A DNA stretch of 64,000 nt from DTU098 sp964498525 (GTDB lineage Bacteria; Bacillota; Desulfotomaculia; Desulfotomaculales; Pelotomaculaceae). Below are positions 52,386-61,790 of the stretch, piece after piece. The position numbers and the translations under genes were made by a program. Under the pieces are notes generated by a model. It searched no databases. It worked only from the letters and a program-made list of their open reading frames with translations, and was not told the origin of the DNA. The stretch's first letter is position 1, and each line of letters opens with the position of its first letter. The DNA lies in NCBI GenBank assembly GCA_964498525.1, contig CAZCGU010000010.1, positions 62,001-126,000 on the forward strand, written 5' to 3'.

Positions 52386-54358
52386 AGGGCATCCACCTCC
52401 GAGAGCACTTGATCATTCGTGAATCCCTTCAGGTTTGCCGCGCCCGAGCGGCAGGCCACCGTGCAGTTGCCGCAACCCTGGCAAAGCCCGGTATTAACGC
52501 TGGCGACCAATCTCTCCACAGGTTTACCGCCAACCCGTTCGGTGATGGTTTTCTCTTCGATGGCTTTATAGGGGCAGACACCTTTGCAAACCAGGCAACC
52601 TGAACATAAGGCTTCGTTAATATGGCAAATCATCGGGTCAGTGGCAAGTTCATCGTGGGATAAAAGCGCGCATACCTTGGCGGCTGCGCCGCTGGCCTGG
52701 GCCACCGTATCGGGAATATCCTTGGGCCCCTGACAGGCCCCCGCAAGGAACAGGCCTGCAGTCATGGTTTCCACGGGCCTTAATTTGGGGTGCGCCTCCT
52801 GGAAGAATCCATCCTTATCAGTTGGGCAACTGACCAGGTTGGCAATCTTATCGTATCCGGCGCTGGGAACCATAGCTGTGGCAAGCACCACCAGATCGGC
52901 TTCCACCTCCACGGGTCTTCCCAGCAGCGTATCGGTGCCCATTACAATCAGTTTGTCACCCGACTGATAAATCTTGGAAACGCGGCCCCGGATATACTGG
53001 ACGCCCTCCAGCACCGTGCGCCGGTAAAATTCATCGTAAGCCTTGCCCGGTGTCCTCACATCCATATAGAAAACGTAGGCGCTGGAATCGGAGATCTTGT
53101 CCAGTACCTGGTGCGCGTGCTTGGCAGTATACATGCAGCAGGCGCGGGAGCAGTACTCCTTGCCCTTGCTTTCATCCCTGGAACCGACGCATTTGATGAA
53201 AACAACCGATTTGGGTTCTTTACCGTCAGACGGGCGGATGATTTTGCCCTCGGTAAGGCCGGAAGCATTGGACATGCGTTCAAAGTGAAGGCCGGAAATA
53301 ACATCTTTAAATCGTCCGTACCCATACTCCCCGTAAGCTTCTTCCCAGTTGAAAAGGTCAAAGCCGGTGGCCACGACAATGGCTCCAACTTTTTCCTGAA
53401 TCAATTCATCTTTCTGTTCAAAATCAATGGCTTCGACGGGGCAAACCTTTTTGCAGATCCCGCACTTGCCTGATTTCAGGTAACGGCAATTTTCCGCGTC
53501 AATCACAGGCTTATTGGGCACCGCTGTGGGAAAGTCGAGGTAGATAGCCTTTCTTTTGCCCAGGCCGAAATCATATTCACTGGGGATCTTGGTAGGGCAT
53601 TTTTCAATGCATGTGCCGCAGCCTGTACATTTGCTGTGATCAACATAACGGGCCTTCTGCTTAATGGTGACTTCAAAGTTCCCGATGTAACCGCCCACAT
53701 CAACTACTTCGCTGTAAGTCATTAGCTTAATGTTGGGATGCTGCGCCGCAGCAACCATTTTAGGCGTGCTAATTCAGGCAGAGCAGTCGAGGGTGGGAAA
53801 AGTCTTGTCCAGCATAGCCATCTTTCCGCCGATGGTTGGTTCCCGCTCAACCAGAATAACTTCGTGGCCGCTGTCCGCAATATCAATGGCAACCTGCATC
53901 CCGGCAATGCCGCCGCCAATGACAAGCGCCCTTTTAGTTACCGGGATATATGATTCAAATAGGGGTTCAACCCTGGATACCTTGGCCAGGGCCCGCTTAA
54001 TCAAGGCTACTGCTTTCCTGGCAGCCTTCTCCTTTTCATCGGAGTGAACCCAGGTACACTGTTCGCGGATATTTGCCATTTCAAACATGTACGGGTTCAG
54101 GCCGGCTTTGGCTACTGTTTTGCGGAAGGTCGGCTCGTGAAGCCTCGGCGTGCAGGACGCCACCACCACCCTGTCCAAGTTGTGTTCCTTGATGGCCTTT
54201 ATAATTGTATCCTGGCCAGGCTCCGAACACATATACTTGTAATCTGTGGCATATACGACCCCTGGGAATTTGCTCGCTTCCTGGACGACTGCGGGAACAT
54301 CTATAACTCCGCCGATGTTAGAGCCGCACCAGCAAACGAAGAGACCAATCCTTTTCAT
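52376..54358 (-). CDS. hdrA: Heterodisulfide reductase subunit A (HdrA) with in-frame UGA (selenocysteine)
   Basis: FAD and Fe-S bifurcation subunit, 660 residues if UGA is read through, full length for HdrA. The N-terminal domain has VCWCGSNIGG and ASCTPRLHEPTF. The FAD loop is VIGGGIAGMQVA (146-157). UGA at 53776-53774 is residue 195 in LDCSA-UGA-ISTPKM, the position of a conserved Cys that is Sec in HdrA of methanococci. Further on are CTGCGTCIEKCP, CGICKKVCP, a second FAD part, and C-terminal CSGCLVCKGVC and CQGCGNCTVAC. The end overlaps mvhD by 10 bp. It would split or join electrons from NADH, ferredoxin and the HdrB disulfide site. Read as two genes it would look broken. Confidence 0.94.
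53736..53773 (-). promoter_or_regulatory. Bacterial SECIS element in hdrA
   Basis: Reading the - strand from the UGA, nucleotides 18-26 (53756-53748) pair with 30-38 (53744-53736), with one U.U mismatch at position 20. The stem core is GCUGC/GCAGC and the loop GGC. The E. coli fdhF SECIS has a bulged U near +17 and G residues in a loop near +23, so spacing and features agree well. Confidence 0.78.
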
Positions 54359-54383
54359 ATTCCATCGCTCCTGTAGGAATTAA

Positions 54384-55247
54384 TTAACCAACCTTGCTCA
54401 ATATTTTCTGGGTGTCGGTGAAGTGTGTTTTAAGCCCGAGTTCGTCGTGACTTATCCCCATGGCCAACCCTAAAAGCTCGGTAAAATAAAACACCGGTAT
54501 TTCATAGTTGGTGCCAAGTTGTTTATTAACACTCTTCTGGTGCCAGTCAAGGTTTAGGTGACAGAAAGGGCAGGCTACGGCCACACAATCGGCGCCGCTT
54601 TCCACCAAACTCTTAAGGATTTTATTAATCATCCTTACGGCAATCCCTAAATTGGAGACACCCAGGGACGCTCCGCAGCACTCGGTCTTATGGGCCCAAT
54701 CCAGCGCTTCCGCCCCGGCCAGCTGCATCATATTGTCCATAAACATGGGGTTTTCGGGATCGTCAAAGCCGGTTATTTTAGGCGGTCTGACCAGCAAACA
54801 GCCGTAATAGGAAGCAACTTTCAGTCCGCTCAAGGGCTTCACTATGTGGGACTTGAGCAGGTCCTGATCGACGATGCCGATAGCCTCCACCAGGGACTTG
54901 ACCTTGAGAGTACCTTTATATTCCTTCCCTGTTACCTTGTTTACCTTTTCCTTGATTTCTTTGTTTTCTTTCATTTCAATATTGGCATTGGCCAATTGCT
55001 GGTAGCAGGCCGCGCAACCGGTGGTTAAATTGTCCAGGCCCATTTCTTCCGCTATGGCCAGGTTGCGTGCCGGCAAAGCGACATTTAATAAATGGCTTTT
55101 ACCATGCGACGCAGTTGCACCGCAACAACTCCAGTCGGTAATTTCAATTAGTTCCATACCCAGTTTTTTGGCCACCGCCTGGGTCGAGGACTCATATTCC
55201 TTGCCGGTACCGTGAGAGCTGCATCCTGGAAAGTAAGCGTATCTCAT
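54384..55247 (-). CDS. hdrB: Heterodisulfide reductase subunit B (HdrB)
   Basis: Catalytic disulfide-site subunit, 287 residues, carrying two CCG domains. The first has YFPGCSSHG with WSCCGATASHG and GCAACYQ; the second has ASYYGCLLVRPP with TECCGASLG and ACPFCHLNLD. These motifs bind the pair of noncubane [4Fe-4S] clusters that reduce disulfides in HdrB. Its substrate in a bacterium without CoM-S-S-CoB is unknown; DsrC-like thiols or another disulfide are candidates. It overlaps hdrC by 4 bp and precedes hdrA by 25 bp. Confidence 0.94.
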   Translation of the reverse strand: MRYAYFPGCSSHGTGKEYESSTQAVAKKLGMELIEITDWSCCGATASHGKSHLLNVALPARNLAIAEEMGLDNLTTGCAACYQQLANANIEMKENKEIKEKVNKVTGKEYKGTLKVKSLVEAIGIVDQDLLKSHIVKPLSGLKVASYYGCLLVRPPKITGFDDPENPMFMDNMMQLAGAEALDWAHKTECCGASLGVSNLGIAVRMINKILKSLVESGADCVAVACPFCHLNLDWHQKSVNKQLGTNYEIPVFYFTELLGLAMGISHDELGLKTHFTDTQKILSKVG

Positions 55248-55825
55248 TTCACACCACCTTCCATTTTCCGGACTTCTGAAAAGATCCGGGCAACCTCAGC
55301 CGCACCCTTAACCTTGGAAGGCAAAAGATTGAGTTTACCTTTTTGCAGCATAGGCATGCCCATGTTCGCATTGTTAAATAACTTCCCGCTTTTTAAATTG
55401 TTTTGGAGAACCAAACCGACTTCATAGGTGCGGCCAAACTTCTCTACGGTACCCAGCAAAGCGTTGTACATAACCTCCACGTACTTGGCTTTGCCGGCAG
55501 GGGCCGTACCGCTTTTTCCCGCCATGATCCTCAGCGCCGCCATCACGTTCGCTATCTCTACATTGCACGGGCAGCGGGTTGTACAGGTGGAGCAGGAAGA
55601 GCAGATCCAGATCGTATTGCTCTTCAGCAGCTCATCTTTCATCCCCAGCTGAACCATGCGGATAACCTGGTTTGGCGTGTAATCCATAGCAAACGCCACA
55701 GGGCAACCGGCAGTACACTTGCCGCACTGGTAGCAGTGCTGAACAGGCTGTCCACTTTCCTCGCCTATTTGTTGAGTAAAGTCGACATTCTTGGAAATTG
55801 ACTGACTAAGATTAATCGACTCCAT
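55244..55825 (-). CDS. hdrC: Heterodisulfide reductase subunit C (HdrC)
   Basis: Ferredoxin-like subunit, 193 residues, with two [4Fe-4S] motifs: CYQCGKCTAGCPV near residue 31 and CSSCSTCTTRCPC near residue 75. It passes electrons between HdrA and HdrB. It is the first gene of the seven-gene operon. The ATG follows AGAGGAG at 7 bases. A -10-like TATAAT (55855-55850) lies 25 bp upstream, but no good -35 is visible. hdrB starts within its last codon. Confidence 0.94.
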   Translation of the reverse strand: MESINLSQSISKNVDFTQQIGEESGQPVQHCYQCGKCTAGCPVAFAMDYTPNQVIRMVQLGMKDELLKSNTIWICSSCSTCTTRCPCNVEIANVMAALRIMAGKSGTAPAGKAKYVEVMYNALLGTVEKFGRTYEVGLVLQNNLKSGKLFNNANMGMPMLQKGKLNLLPSKVKGAAEVARIFSEVRKMEGGVK

Positions 55826-56326
55826 AACAGACTCCTCTTTATCAGATTAATTATATAACATAATAATACTATTTACTTTTGACCCCATTCCCGTCAAAGC
55901 ACCCGCCAAATTTGGCGCATGATTTATCACCCCTTTGCTTCCGCTTGTCCGTGTCAGGGGTTCAGTAAACTCCTCCGTGATATCTGAAAATGACTGAAAT
56001 AACACGCATTTTGCTTACCATTTTAATATATCACCCACTATTGTAATTGTAAATGCTTTTCGCGAACAAAAGCTTTGCAGTTTTATGGAAGGTGAAGACA
56101 GTTTATCAAGGCTTAAAAAACTTTTGTTAAAAACGGAGGGCAGTTTCAGGTAAGGCGAAGGGCAGACGGTAAAGCCTGCCCGAGTTGGTTACTTGACGAA
56201 TCTCATTAAAAGTGTTCTCAAGAATGATGGCAGCCTTATAAAATATACACGCAAATTGTTCACATCCCTTCGTTAAGTTAGCTGTTAATATAGTATTTCA
56301 TTATAGATCTGAATGTGCTATTTTTT
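55826..56326. other. Region between the hdr-flx operon and dinG
   Basis: 501 bp with no gene. It contains the palindrome noted above and a 6-bp hairpin, GGGCAG (56160-56165) with CTGCCC (56176-56181), of unknown use. No terminator for dinG is clear. Confidence 0.4.
55850..55917 (-). promoter_or_regulatory. Probable promoter and palindromic operator of the hdr-flx operon
   Basis: A -10-like TATAAT lies at 55855-55850 (- strand). About 49 bp further upstream is a perfect 14-bp palindrome, CGCCAAATTTGGCG (55904-55917). The palindrome is the kind of site bound by a dimeric regulator. No -35 match is convincing, so activator dependence is possible. Confidence 0.4.
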
Positions 56327-59173
56327 TTACTTAATATGCTGCCAGGTATTTACAACAGGAGATGTTTCCAGCCAATCTGCGATCTTTTTAAAAATTAAAT
56401 CCGTTCCTCCCCTGAAATGACTTCGCACTGGGAGTGACCTTAGAAAATAACGTCCATAGTTTTTGCTCAGAAGCCGCGAATCCAGGACCACCACACAACC
56501 CCTGTCATTACTGTTGCGAATGAGCCTGCCAAAACCCTGTTTGAAGCGAATGACAGCCTGGGGAACACTGAAAACCCGGAACCCGTTCCTTTCGCGCCGG
56601 GCTAGATCCTCAAGGCGCGCTTCGATCACAGGGACCGAGGGTGACATGAAGGGCAACTTTACCATTATAACACAGGATAAGGCCTCCCCGGGCACATCCA
56701 CACCTTCCCAAAAGCTGGAGGATCCAAATAAGACAGTTCGTTTTGTTGTTTTGAATTCCTCCAGAATTCTTGCCCTGCTGCCGTCGAGACCGTGGCCCAG
56801 CAAAAAAATATCCGCTTCCTCCAGCCTTGGTTTCAGGCGTCTGTATATTTCCCGTAGAATCCGGTGCGAGGTAAAAAGAACAAGGGTCCGGCCGCCGGTT
56901 ATCTGCACCAATTTATAAATAGTATTTTCCAGGTGATCCAGATAGACCTCTTCAATTACCTCTCCCTGGGCAGGCAGATCACGGCTGAGGCAAAGAAGGG
57001 CCTGGCGGTCGTATTCGAAGGGTGAATCATAGCTGGCTAGAATTTTCCTTTCCTCCGCTACAAAATTAAGACCGGTTCGCTCCATAAAGTAATCAAAGGT
57101 CCCGTTTACCGTCAGGGTAGCCGAAGTCAATACTGCGCTTTTTTTAGTTTGGAAAAACTTTTCATAAAGCAGGGAACCGACATTCACCGGGGCCGCCATC
57201 AAAGCTATCTGCCTCAAATGATCCTTTGTGGACTTCCCCATTTCCACCCAGTAGGCAAATTCCCCGGCGCGTCCTTCAATGATAAACAGCAGGTCGTCCG
57301 CCAGGTCAAGCCCGGATTTAATAAGCTGCTGGAGATCCCGGACCGGTCCGGCCCACACCTCTTCGGAAATCGCCCAGGTTTCCATGAGTCCCGCGCAATC
57401 CTTCATTCTTTCTACAAAATTACGAAGTAGTCCGGCGCACCTCGCACCGTTGGCTGCCAATTCCTGATAACCGGCATGGGGGCAGGGTAACCGCAGGGAG
57501 ATCCTGGGGTACCTGCTGTCACCACCAGTGGCGCTGTCTGTGGCCAAATCCCACAGCTGCTGAAAAAAGAGTTTTAGAGTTTCCGTGGTTTCCAGCTTGG
57601 CTTTCTGGGTTTCCTTATTGACCACAGACCACCGGACGCCATCACCAGGAGGAGCATTTTCGGCAACCCTGGTCAGGTATTTTCCCGCCAAACCAAGCCA
57701 GCGGTAAACCGCACCCTGGGAAAACTGCCTGCCCAGGTGGGCGGTGGCGGCATCCTCCAGGTGATGCGCCTCATCAATGACCACAGGCCCGAAGGCAGGA
57801 AGCAGCCGGTTTTCAACCCGGACATCGGATAGAAGCAGGGAGTGGTTGGCAATGATCAGGTTGGCCTCCTCCGCGGTCTTCCTGGCTTTATTTACGTAAC
57901 AGCGGCGGTTGTACTGGCAGCGTGGCCCCAGGCACCCTTCCGCTTCCCCGCAAAGGTTGAGCCAGTGGTCGGCGTCACCAGGAATAAAGTTCAGTTCACT
58001 TCTGTCACCTGTGGCAGTTACAGTCAACCAGGTTAGAATACGGGCATAAAAGGCGGCTTCCTCGGGTGGGTGGGAACTGTTCAAAACCGTATCCCACCGT
58101 CGCAAACAGATATAATTCTGCCTCCCTTTGGCCAGAGCGACCCGGAAGGGCTGATCGATAACACCTGCCAGGAGCGGAATATCCTTTGACCACAGCTGTT
58201 CCTGAAGATTAATCGTGTGTGTGGCCACCAGGACCCTTTCCTGGTTGGCCAGGCCCCACAAGATCAGCGGGACCAGGTAAGCGAGGGATTTGCCCACCCC
58301 TGTACCCGCCTCCATCAGAAGAAATTTTTCTTCATTAAGTGAGCTGGTAACCTTACGCATCATAGCCTCCTGCTGGGGGCGATATTCGTAGCCAGGCAGA
58401 AGGCCGACCAGGGGGCTCTCAATGCCGGCCAGGAAGCACACTTCTTTTTCCGTTAGAATGACCCTTTCGCCGCCTGCCCCGGAATCACCAAAGACCGGGG
58501 CGCTTTTCCCTTCCAGCGCCTCCCCGCCGCTCCAGTAAGGAGCAGCTGATATTTTTTGAACAGGGAAGGTTTTGATCCGCTCCTTGAGCAAGCCTGTTAA
58601 GAACCCGTGCCACCCGGAGCGTGCTTCTCCCAGCAGACTGCTTAACCTTGTTAGAACAGTGAGGTCCATATTCTGCAATTTTTGCAGCAGGATGTTCAAC
58701 AGGTCGCCTGTGCATAGCGCATCATCCAGCGCCCGGTGAGTTGCCCTGGTCTTTATGTTTAGTGCGGCGCCAAGTTTTTCCAGGCGATAACTGGCCAGAC
58801 CCGGCATGACCAGGCGGGCTAATTCCAGGGTGTCATAGGCCTGGTTGAGTATGGGCAGACCCCGGGCGACCCCAAGAAAGCGCAGGTCATACTGGATGTT
58901 ATGTCCCACCAGGGCGCTTCCACCGATAAAATCAAGCACGCCGGGGAGAACCTGGTAAATGGTCCTGGCCCGGGCAAGGTCGTCGTCATGCAAACCGGTT
59001 AACCTCTTAATTTTAAGGGAAAGCAACTGCTCCGGGTTAACCAGGGTATGGTACTTTTGGGTGACCAGGCCTTCTTCCAACCTCACCAGGCCAACTTCAA
59101 TTATTTTATCCGATAATGGATCAAGACCTGTGGTTTCAAGGTCACAAACAACGAAGGTTCTCTTCATTTCCAA
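56327..59173 (-). CDS. dinG: DinG-family helicase with N-terminal DnaQ-type exonuclease domain
   Basis: Fusion protein, 948 residues. The N-terminal 180 or so residues are a DEDDh exonuclease with VCDLETTGLDPLSDKIIEVG, VGHNIQYDLRFL, and HRALDDALCTG. The rest is an XPD/DinG-like superfamily 2 helicase: Walker A EAGTGVGKSLAYLVP, four Fe-S-cluster-type Cys near CGEAEGCLGPRCQYNRRC, the DEAH box VIDEAHHLEDA, and C-terminal QGFGRLIRNSNDRG. This exo-helicase layout is usual in Firmicutes and implies DNA repair or R-loop processing. Start ATG at 59173; the ribosome site is not strong. Confidence 0.94.
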   Translation of the reverse strand: MEMKRTFVVCDLETTGLDPLSDKIIEVGLVRLEEGLVTQKYHTLVNPEQLLSLKIKRLTGLHDDDLARARTIYQVLPGVLDFIGGSALVGHNIQYDLRFLGVARGLPILNQAYDTLELARLVMPGLASYRLEKLGAALNIKTRATHRALDDALCTGDLLNILLQKLQNMDLTVLTRLSSLLGEARSGWHGFLTGLLKERIKTFPVQKISAAPYWSGGEALEGKSAPVFGDSGAGGERVILTEKEVCFLAGIESPLVGLLPGYEYRPQQEAMMRKVTSSLNEEKFLLMEAGTGVGKSLAYLVPLILWGLANQERVLVATHTINLQEQLWSKDIPLLAGVIDQPFRVALAKGRQNYICLRRWDTVLNSSHPPEEAAFYARILTWLTVTATGDRSELNFIPGDADHWLNLCGEAEGCLGPRCQYNRRCYVNKARKTAEEANLIIANHSLLLSDVRVENRLLPAFGPVVIDEAHHLEDAATAHLGRQFSQGAVYRWLGLAGKYLTRVAENAPPGDGVRWSVVNKETQKAKLETTETLKLFFQQLWDLATDSATGGDSRYPRISLRLPCPHAGYQELAANGARCAGLLRNFVERMKDCAGLMETWAISEEVWAGPVRDLQQLIKSGLDLADDLLFIIEGRAGEFAYWVEMGKSTKDHLRQIALMAAPVNVGSLLYEKFFQTKKSAVLTSATLTVNGTFDYFMERTGLNFVAEERKILASYDSPFEYDRQALLCLSRDLPAQGEVIEEVYLDHLENTIYKLVQITGGRTLVLFTSHRILREIYRRLKPRLEEADIFLLGHGLDGSRARILEEFKTTKRTVLFGSSSFWEGVDVPGEALSCVIMVKLPFMSPSVPVIEARLEDLARRERNGFRVFSVPQAVIRFKQGFGRLIRNSNDRGCVVVLDSRLLSKNYGRYFLRSLPVRSHFRGGTDLIFKKIADWLETSPVVNTWQHIK

Positions 59174-59193
59174 CCTGCCCCGCTGGACATGAA

Positions 59194-59493
59194 CTACTGC
59201 CCGGTTTGGTTCAAATTATCCCCGGTTTCTCCTCTAAGGCGCTCTACTTCCGCTGCCAGTTGCCTGTTGAGCCCGGTCAGTTCCCTGATTTGCATGCTGG
59301 ATCGAATCTGCCTGGCCAGGGAAAGCAGAAAGGCTGCCAGCGCCCCTCCCGCAAAGGAGGAAATCATGATCATAACCAGGGATACCCCGGGGAGCTCCCA
59401 CCACAAAAACCTGATGTCCACCTGTAAGGAATTTTGCACTGCCAGCAGCGCTATCAGGAGAGCAATTACCAAAACAATCAGAATGTATTTCAT
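59194..59493 (-). CDS. LapA-like (DUF1049) membrane protein
   Basis: Protein of 99 residues with two hydrophobic segments (about 3-18 and 36-60) and a C-terminal helical, charged tail (IRELTGLNRQLAAEVERLRG) that may form a coiled coil. This layout matches the LapA/DUF1049 family, linked in E. coli to LPS assembly but of unknown role in Gram-positive bacteria. An in-frame ATG at 59499 two codons earlier is equally possible; GGGTGG lies upstream. It is 20 bp from dinG on the same strand. Confidence 0.75.
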   Translation of the reverse strand: MKYILIVLVIALLIALLAVQNSLQVDIRFLWWELPGVSLVMIMISSFAGGALAAFLLSLARQIRSSMQIRELTGLNRQLAAEVERLRGETGDNLNQTGQ

Positions 59494-59713
59494 AAACATA
59501 CCACCCGGCGTTATAGTTGGGAATTCGGGTTTTATACATCGTTTCCCCTAATTATTTCGAGCCAATAAGATTAAATCCTTCTCTCTGCCGCAAAAATCAG
59601 TGCCTTTAAAACCTTCCGGGGGCGGGCGGCGGCAGCAATCGGGCGGGTACCTTGCAGCACCGTTCCGGTTAAGCATATGGAGCACACGCAGGGTACAATT
59701 CAACTAAATTGGT

Positions 59714-59743
59714 CAAAAAAGCCGGCACAAAGGTGTACCGGCT
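59714..59743 (-). terminator. Terminator after the UPF0173 gene
   Basis: On the - strand AGCCGGTACAC pairs with GTGCCGGCT (59743-59720), with a small mismatch, around CTTT. A TTTTTT run follows to 59715. Confidence 0.85.
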
Positions 59744-59776
59744 GCGTTGTCAAACTTTCATCAGCAAAAAGCAATA

Positions 59777-60457
59777 TTAAAATTCCAGGCTTTCCCCGGG
59801 GGCCAGAACTGAAACTTTGCTGTCAGTTGCTGCTTCTACGTTTTTCTTGAATTGTTCCGGATTCTGTTCAATCAAGGGCCAGGTATTGTAATGCATCGGG
59901 ACAACCAGCTTTGGCTTTAGCATTTGGACGGCCTTGAGGGCATCTTCCGGTCCCATGGTATAGTTATCGCCAATGGGCAGCAATGCCAGATCAATTGGCT
60001 GGGAGCTGCCAATCAATTCCATATCGCCGAATAGGCCCGTATCACCGGAATGGTAAATGATCTTGCCGTCCAGCCAGATTAAGAAGCCACAAGGTGTTCC
60101 CATATATTCCATTGGCCCGTCCCCAAAGCCCGACCCGTGCCAGGCAGGGGTGAGCTTAATCTTGACCCCGCCAAAGGTGTTGCTTCCACCGATATGCAGG
60201 GCATGGGTTTGTGCGCCCTGGCGGCCAGCGTAAACTGCCAGCTCATGCACTGAAACCAGGGTGCCGCCGGATTGTTTGGCAATCTCAACGGAATCCCCCA
60301 GATGGTCGCCATGTCCGTGGCTGACCAGAACCAAATCCGCTTTGATTTCTTCTGCTTTCACTTTTGCAACGGGGTTCCCGGTTAGAAAAGGGTCAATGAC
60401 GATACTTATACTTCCTTCCACAAGGAAAGCCGCGTGCCCCAAAAATGTTAACTTCAT
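59777..60457 (-). CDS. UPF0173 metal-dependent hydrolase
   Basis: Metallo-beta-lactamase-fold protein, 226 residues. The metal site is SHGHGDHLGD (His47, His49, Asp51, His52). It starts MKLTFLGHAAFLVEG and has the further ligand histidines in PAWHGSGF and PMHYNTWP. This is the YtkL/UPF0173 family, whose substrate is unknown. Start ATG follows AAGGAGAT. It is flanked by terminators on both sides, so it is monocistronic. Confidence 0.92.
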   Translation of the reverse strand: MKLTFLGHAAFLVEGSISIVIDPFLTGNPVAKVKAEEIKADLVLVSHGHGDHLGDSVEIAKQSGGTLVSVHELAVYAGRQGAQTHALHIGGSNTFGGVKIKLTPAWHGSGFGDGPMEYMGTPCGFLIWLDGKIIYHSGDTGLFGDMELIGSSQPIDLALLPIGDNYTMGPEDALKAVQMLKPKLVVPMHYNTWPLIEQNPEQFKKNVEAATDSKVSVLAPGESLEF

Positions 60458-60531
60458 GCTGAAATCTCCTTTCCAGTTGCTTGTTTAAAAATTATATCCA
60501 AAATGACGGTATAAACCACTTCCACTGCTCC

Positions 60532-60557
60532 AAAAAAAAATGCGAAATTAATCGCAT
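60532..60557 (-). terminator. Terminator after meaB
   Basis: On the - strand ATGCGA (60557-60552) pairs with TCGCAT (60545-60540) around 6 bases, followed by a nine-T run (60540-60532). Confidence 0.8.
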
Positions 60558-60563
60558 AATTTA

Positions 60564-61535
60564 TTACAGGCAGTTTTTTTGAAAATCGGCATCTTTAACA
60601 ATTTCTTTTACAATCATATGCGAAGCGGTATATGGATCAATTTCCCTGGAAGTAACTCTATCCAACAGCTCATTAGCCTGCCCGGGCTTGTTAAGGTGCT
60701 GCCTGACCATTCGATCCCACTGGTAATTGATAATATCCAGAACCTCGTTACTGGCCCTTTCCTGGCGCTTCTGCAAGAAAATGCCCTTTTCTGAGGTGTA
60801 GGTACGATGCTTTTCCACCGCATCCAGCAATTCCGCAATGCCCTTACCAGTATTCATGGTGGAAGTTTTAACCACGGGAGGGCGCCACTTAATATGATCA
60901 TCCCGGAAGTTCAGCATCAACTGCACTTCCATTTCAACGGTGTCGGAGCCGGGGAGGTCGCATTTATTAATGGCAAAGACATCGGCAATCTCCATAATTC
61001 CTGCCTTCATCGTCTGAATGCTGTCCCCCGCGCCCGGGGTCAAAACCACTATGGTGGTATCAGCAATATACATGATATCCAGCTCCGCCTGTCCCACACC
61101 CACTGTTTCAATAATAACCCAATTCATCCCAAAGGCGTCCATTACCTTAATAACTTCCTTTGTTGTTTTAGCCAGGCCTCCCAGGCTGCCCCTGGTCCCC
61201 ATACTCCGGATAAAAACACCGTCGTCCAAAGCATGCTCGTTCATCCGGATGCGGTCGCCCAGAATGGCCCCCCCCGAAAAGGGGCTGGTGGGGTCTACGG
61301 CAACAATACCAACAAGGTCCTGGCTTTTTCTCAGCTCCTTGACCAGGGCATCAACTAGCGAGCTTTTCCCCGCACCAGGTGATCCAGTCACACCCAGGAT
61401 GTAAGCTCCGCCGGTCTTCTTATATATGTCTTTTAAAATTTCGTCCTTCTCCGGCAATTCATTTTCTACTGTGGATATAACCCTGGCCAGCGCCCGGTGT
61501 TCACCGGCCCAAAACCTACCCATGAGCTCTTTCAA
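60564..61535 (-). CDS. meaB: MeaB-like GTPase, methylmalonyl-CoA mutase chaperone
   Basis: G3E-type GTPase, 323 residues, that protects and reloads the B12 cofactor of methylmalonyl-CoA mutase. The P-loop is VTGSPGAGKSSL (49-60). Other motifs are DPTSPFSGGAILGDRIRM, ETVGVGQAELDI and NKCD. The target mutase MmcF/MmcG is encoded about 54 kb away, whereas in many genomes meaB is adjacent to it. The start is TTG five bases after GGGGGTG. It has its own terminator. An older name for the family, ArgK, implies arginine transport kinase activity that is not supported. Confidence 0.93.
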   Translation of the reverse strand: MKELMGRFWAGEHRALARVISTVENELPEKDEILKDIYKKTGGAYILGVTGSPGAGKSSLVDALVKELRKSQDLVGIVAVDPTSPFSGGAILGDRIRMNEHALDDGVFIRSMGTRGSLGGLAKTTKEVIKVMDAFGMNWVIIETVGVGQAELDIMYIADTTIVVLTPGAGDSIQTMKAGIMEIADVFAINKCDLPGSDTVEMEVQLMLNFRDDHIKWRPPVVKTSTMNTGKGIAELLDAVEKHRTYTSEKGIFLQKRQERASNEVLDIINYQWDRMVRQHLNKPGQANELLDRVTSREIDPYTASHMIVKEIVKDADFQKNCL

Positions 61536-61790
61536 GAATACACCCCCAGTTTTATAAAAGGTCAGAAAAATAAGAATCTTTATTTAAAATTCTGCATCCG
61601 TTGCAAGATTTCCTTTAAAAAATATTATTATTCATAAAAAGATTCATTACCTTTTTATATAAGCCCGGGGTAATAAATTTATGGCTAATATGGCAGCCGG
61701 AAGGTGTCTTTCACGCTGTTTTTTCTTTTTCTCCCCGGATATTTTCCGCCCGTTCGTGCCCGCCGGAGGCGTAATTACACCCAGGGCTAT

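Noticed and set aside
51951..54358. hdrA and mvhD as pseudogenes split by nonsense mutations or frameshifts
   Set aside because: Both interruptions are UGA, both are in frame and at conserved Cys positions, the sequence after each is intact, and each has a SECIS-like hairpin at the right distance.
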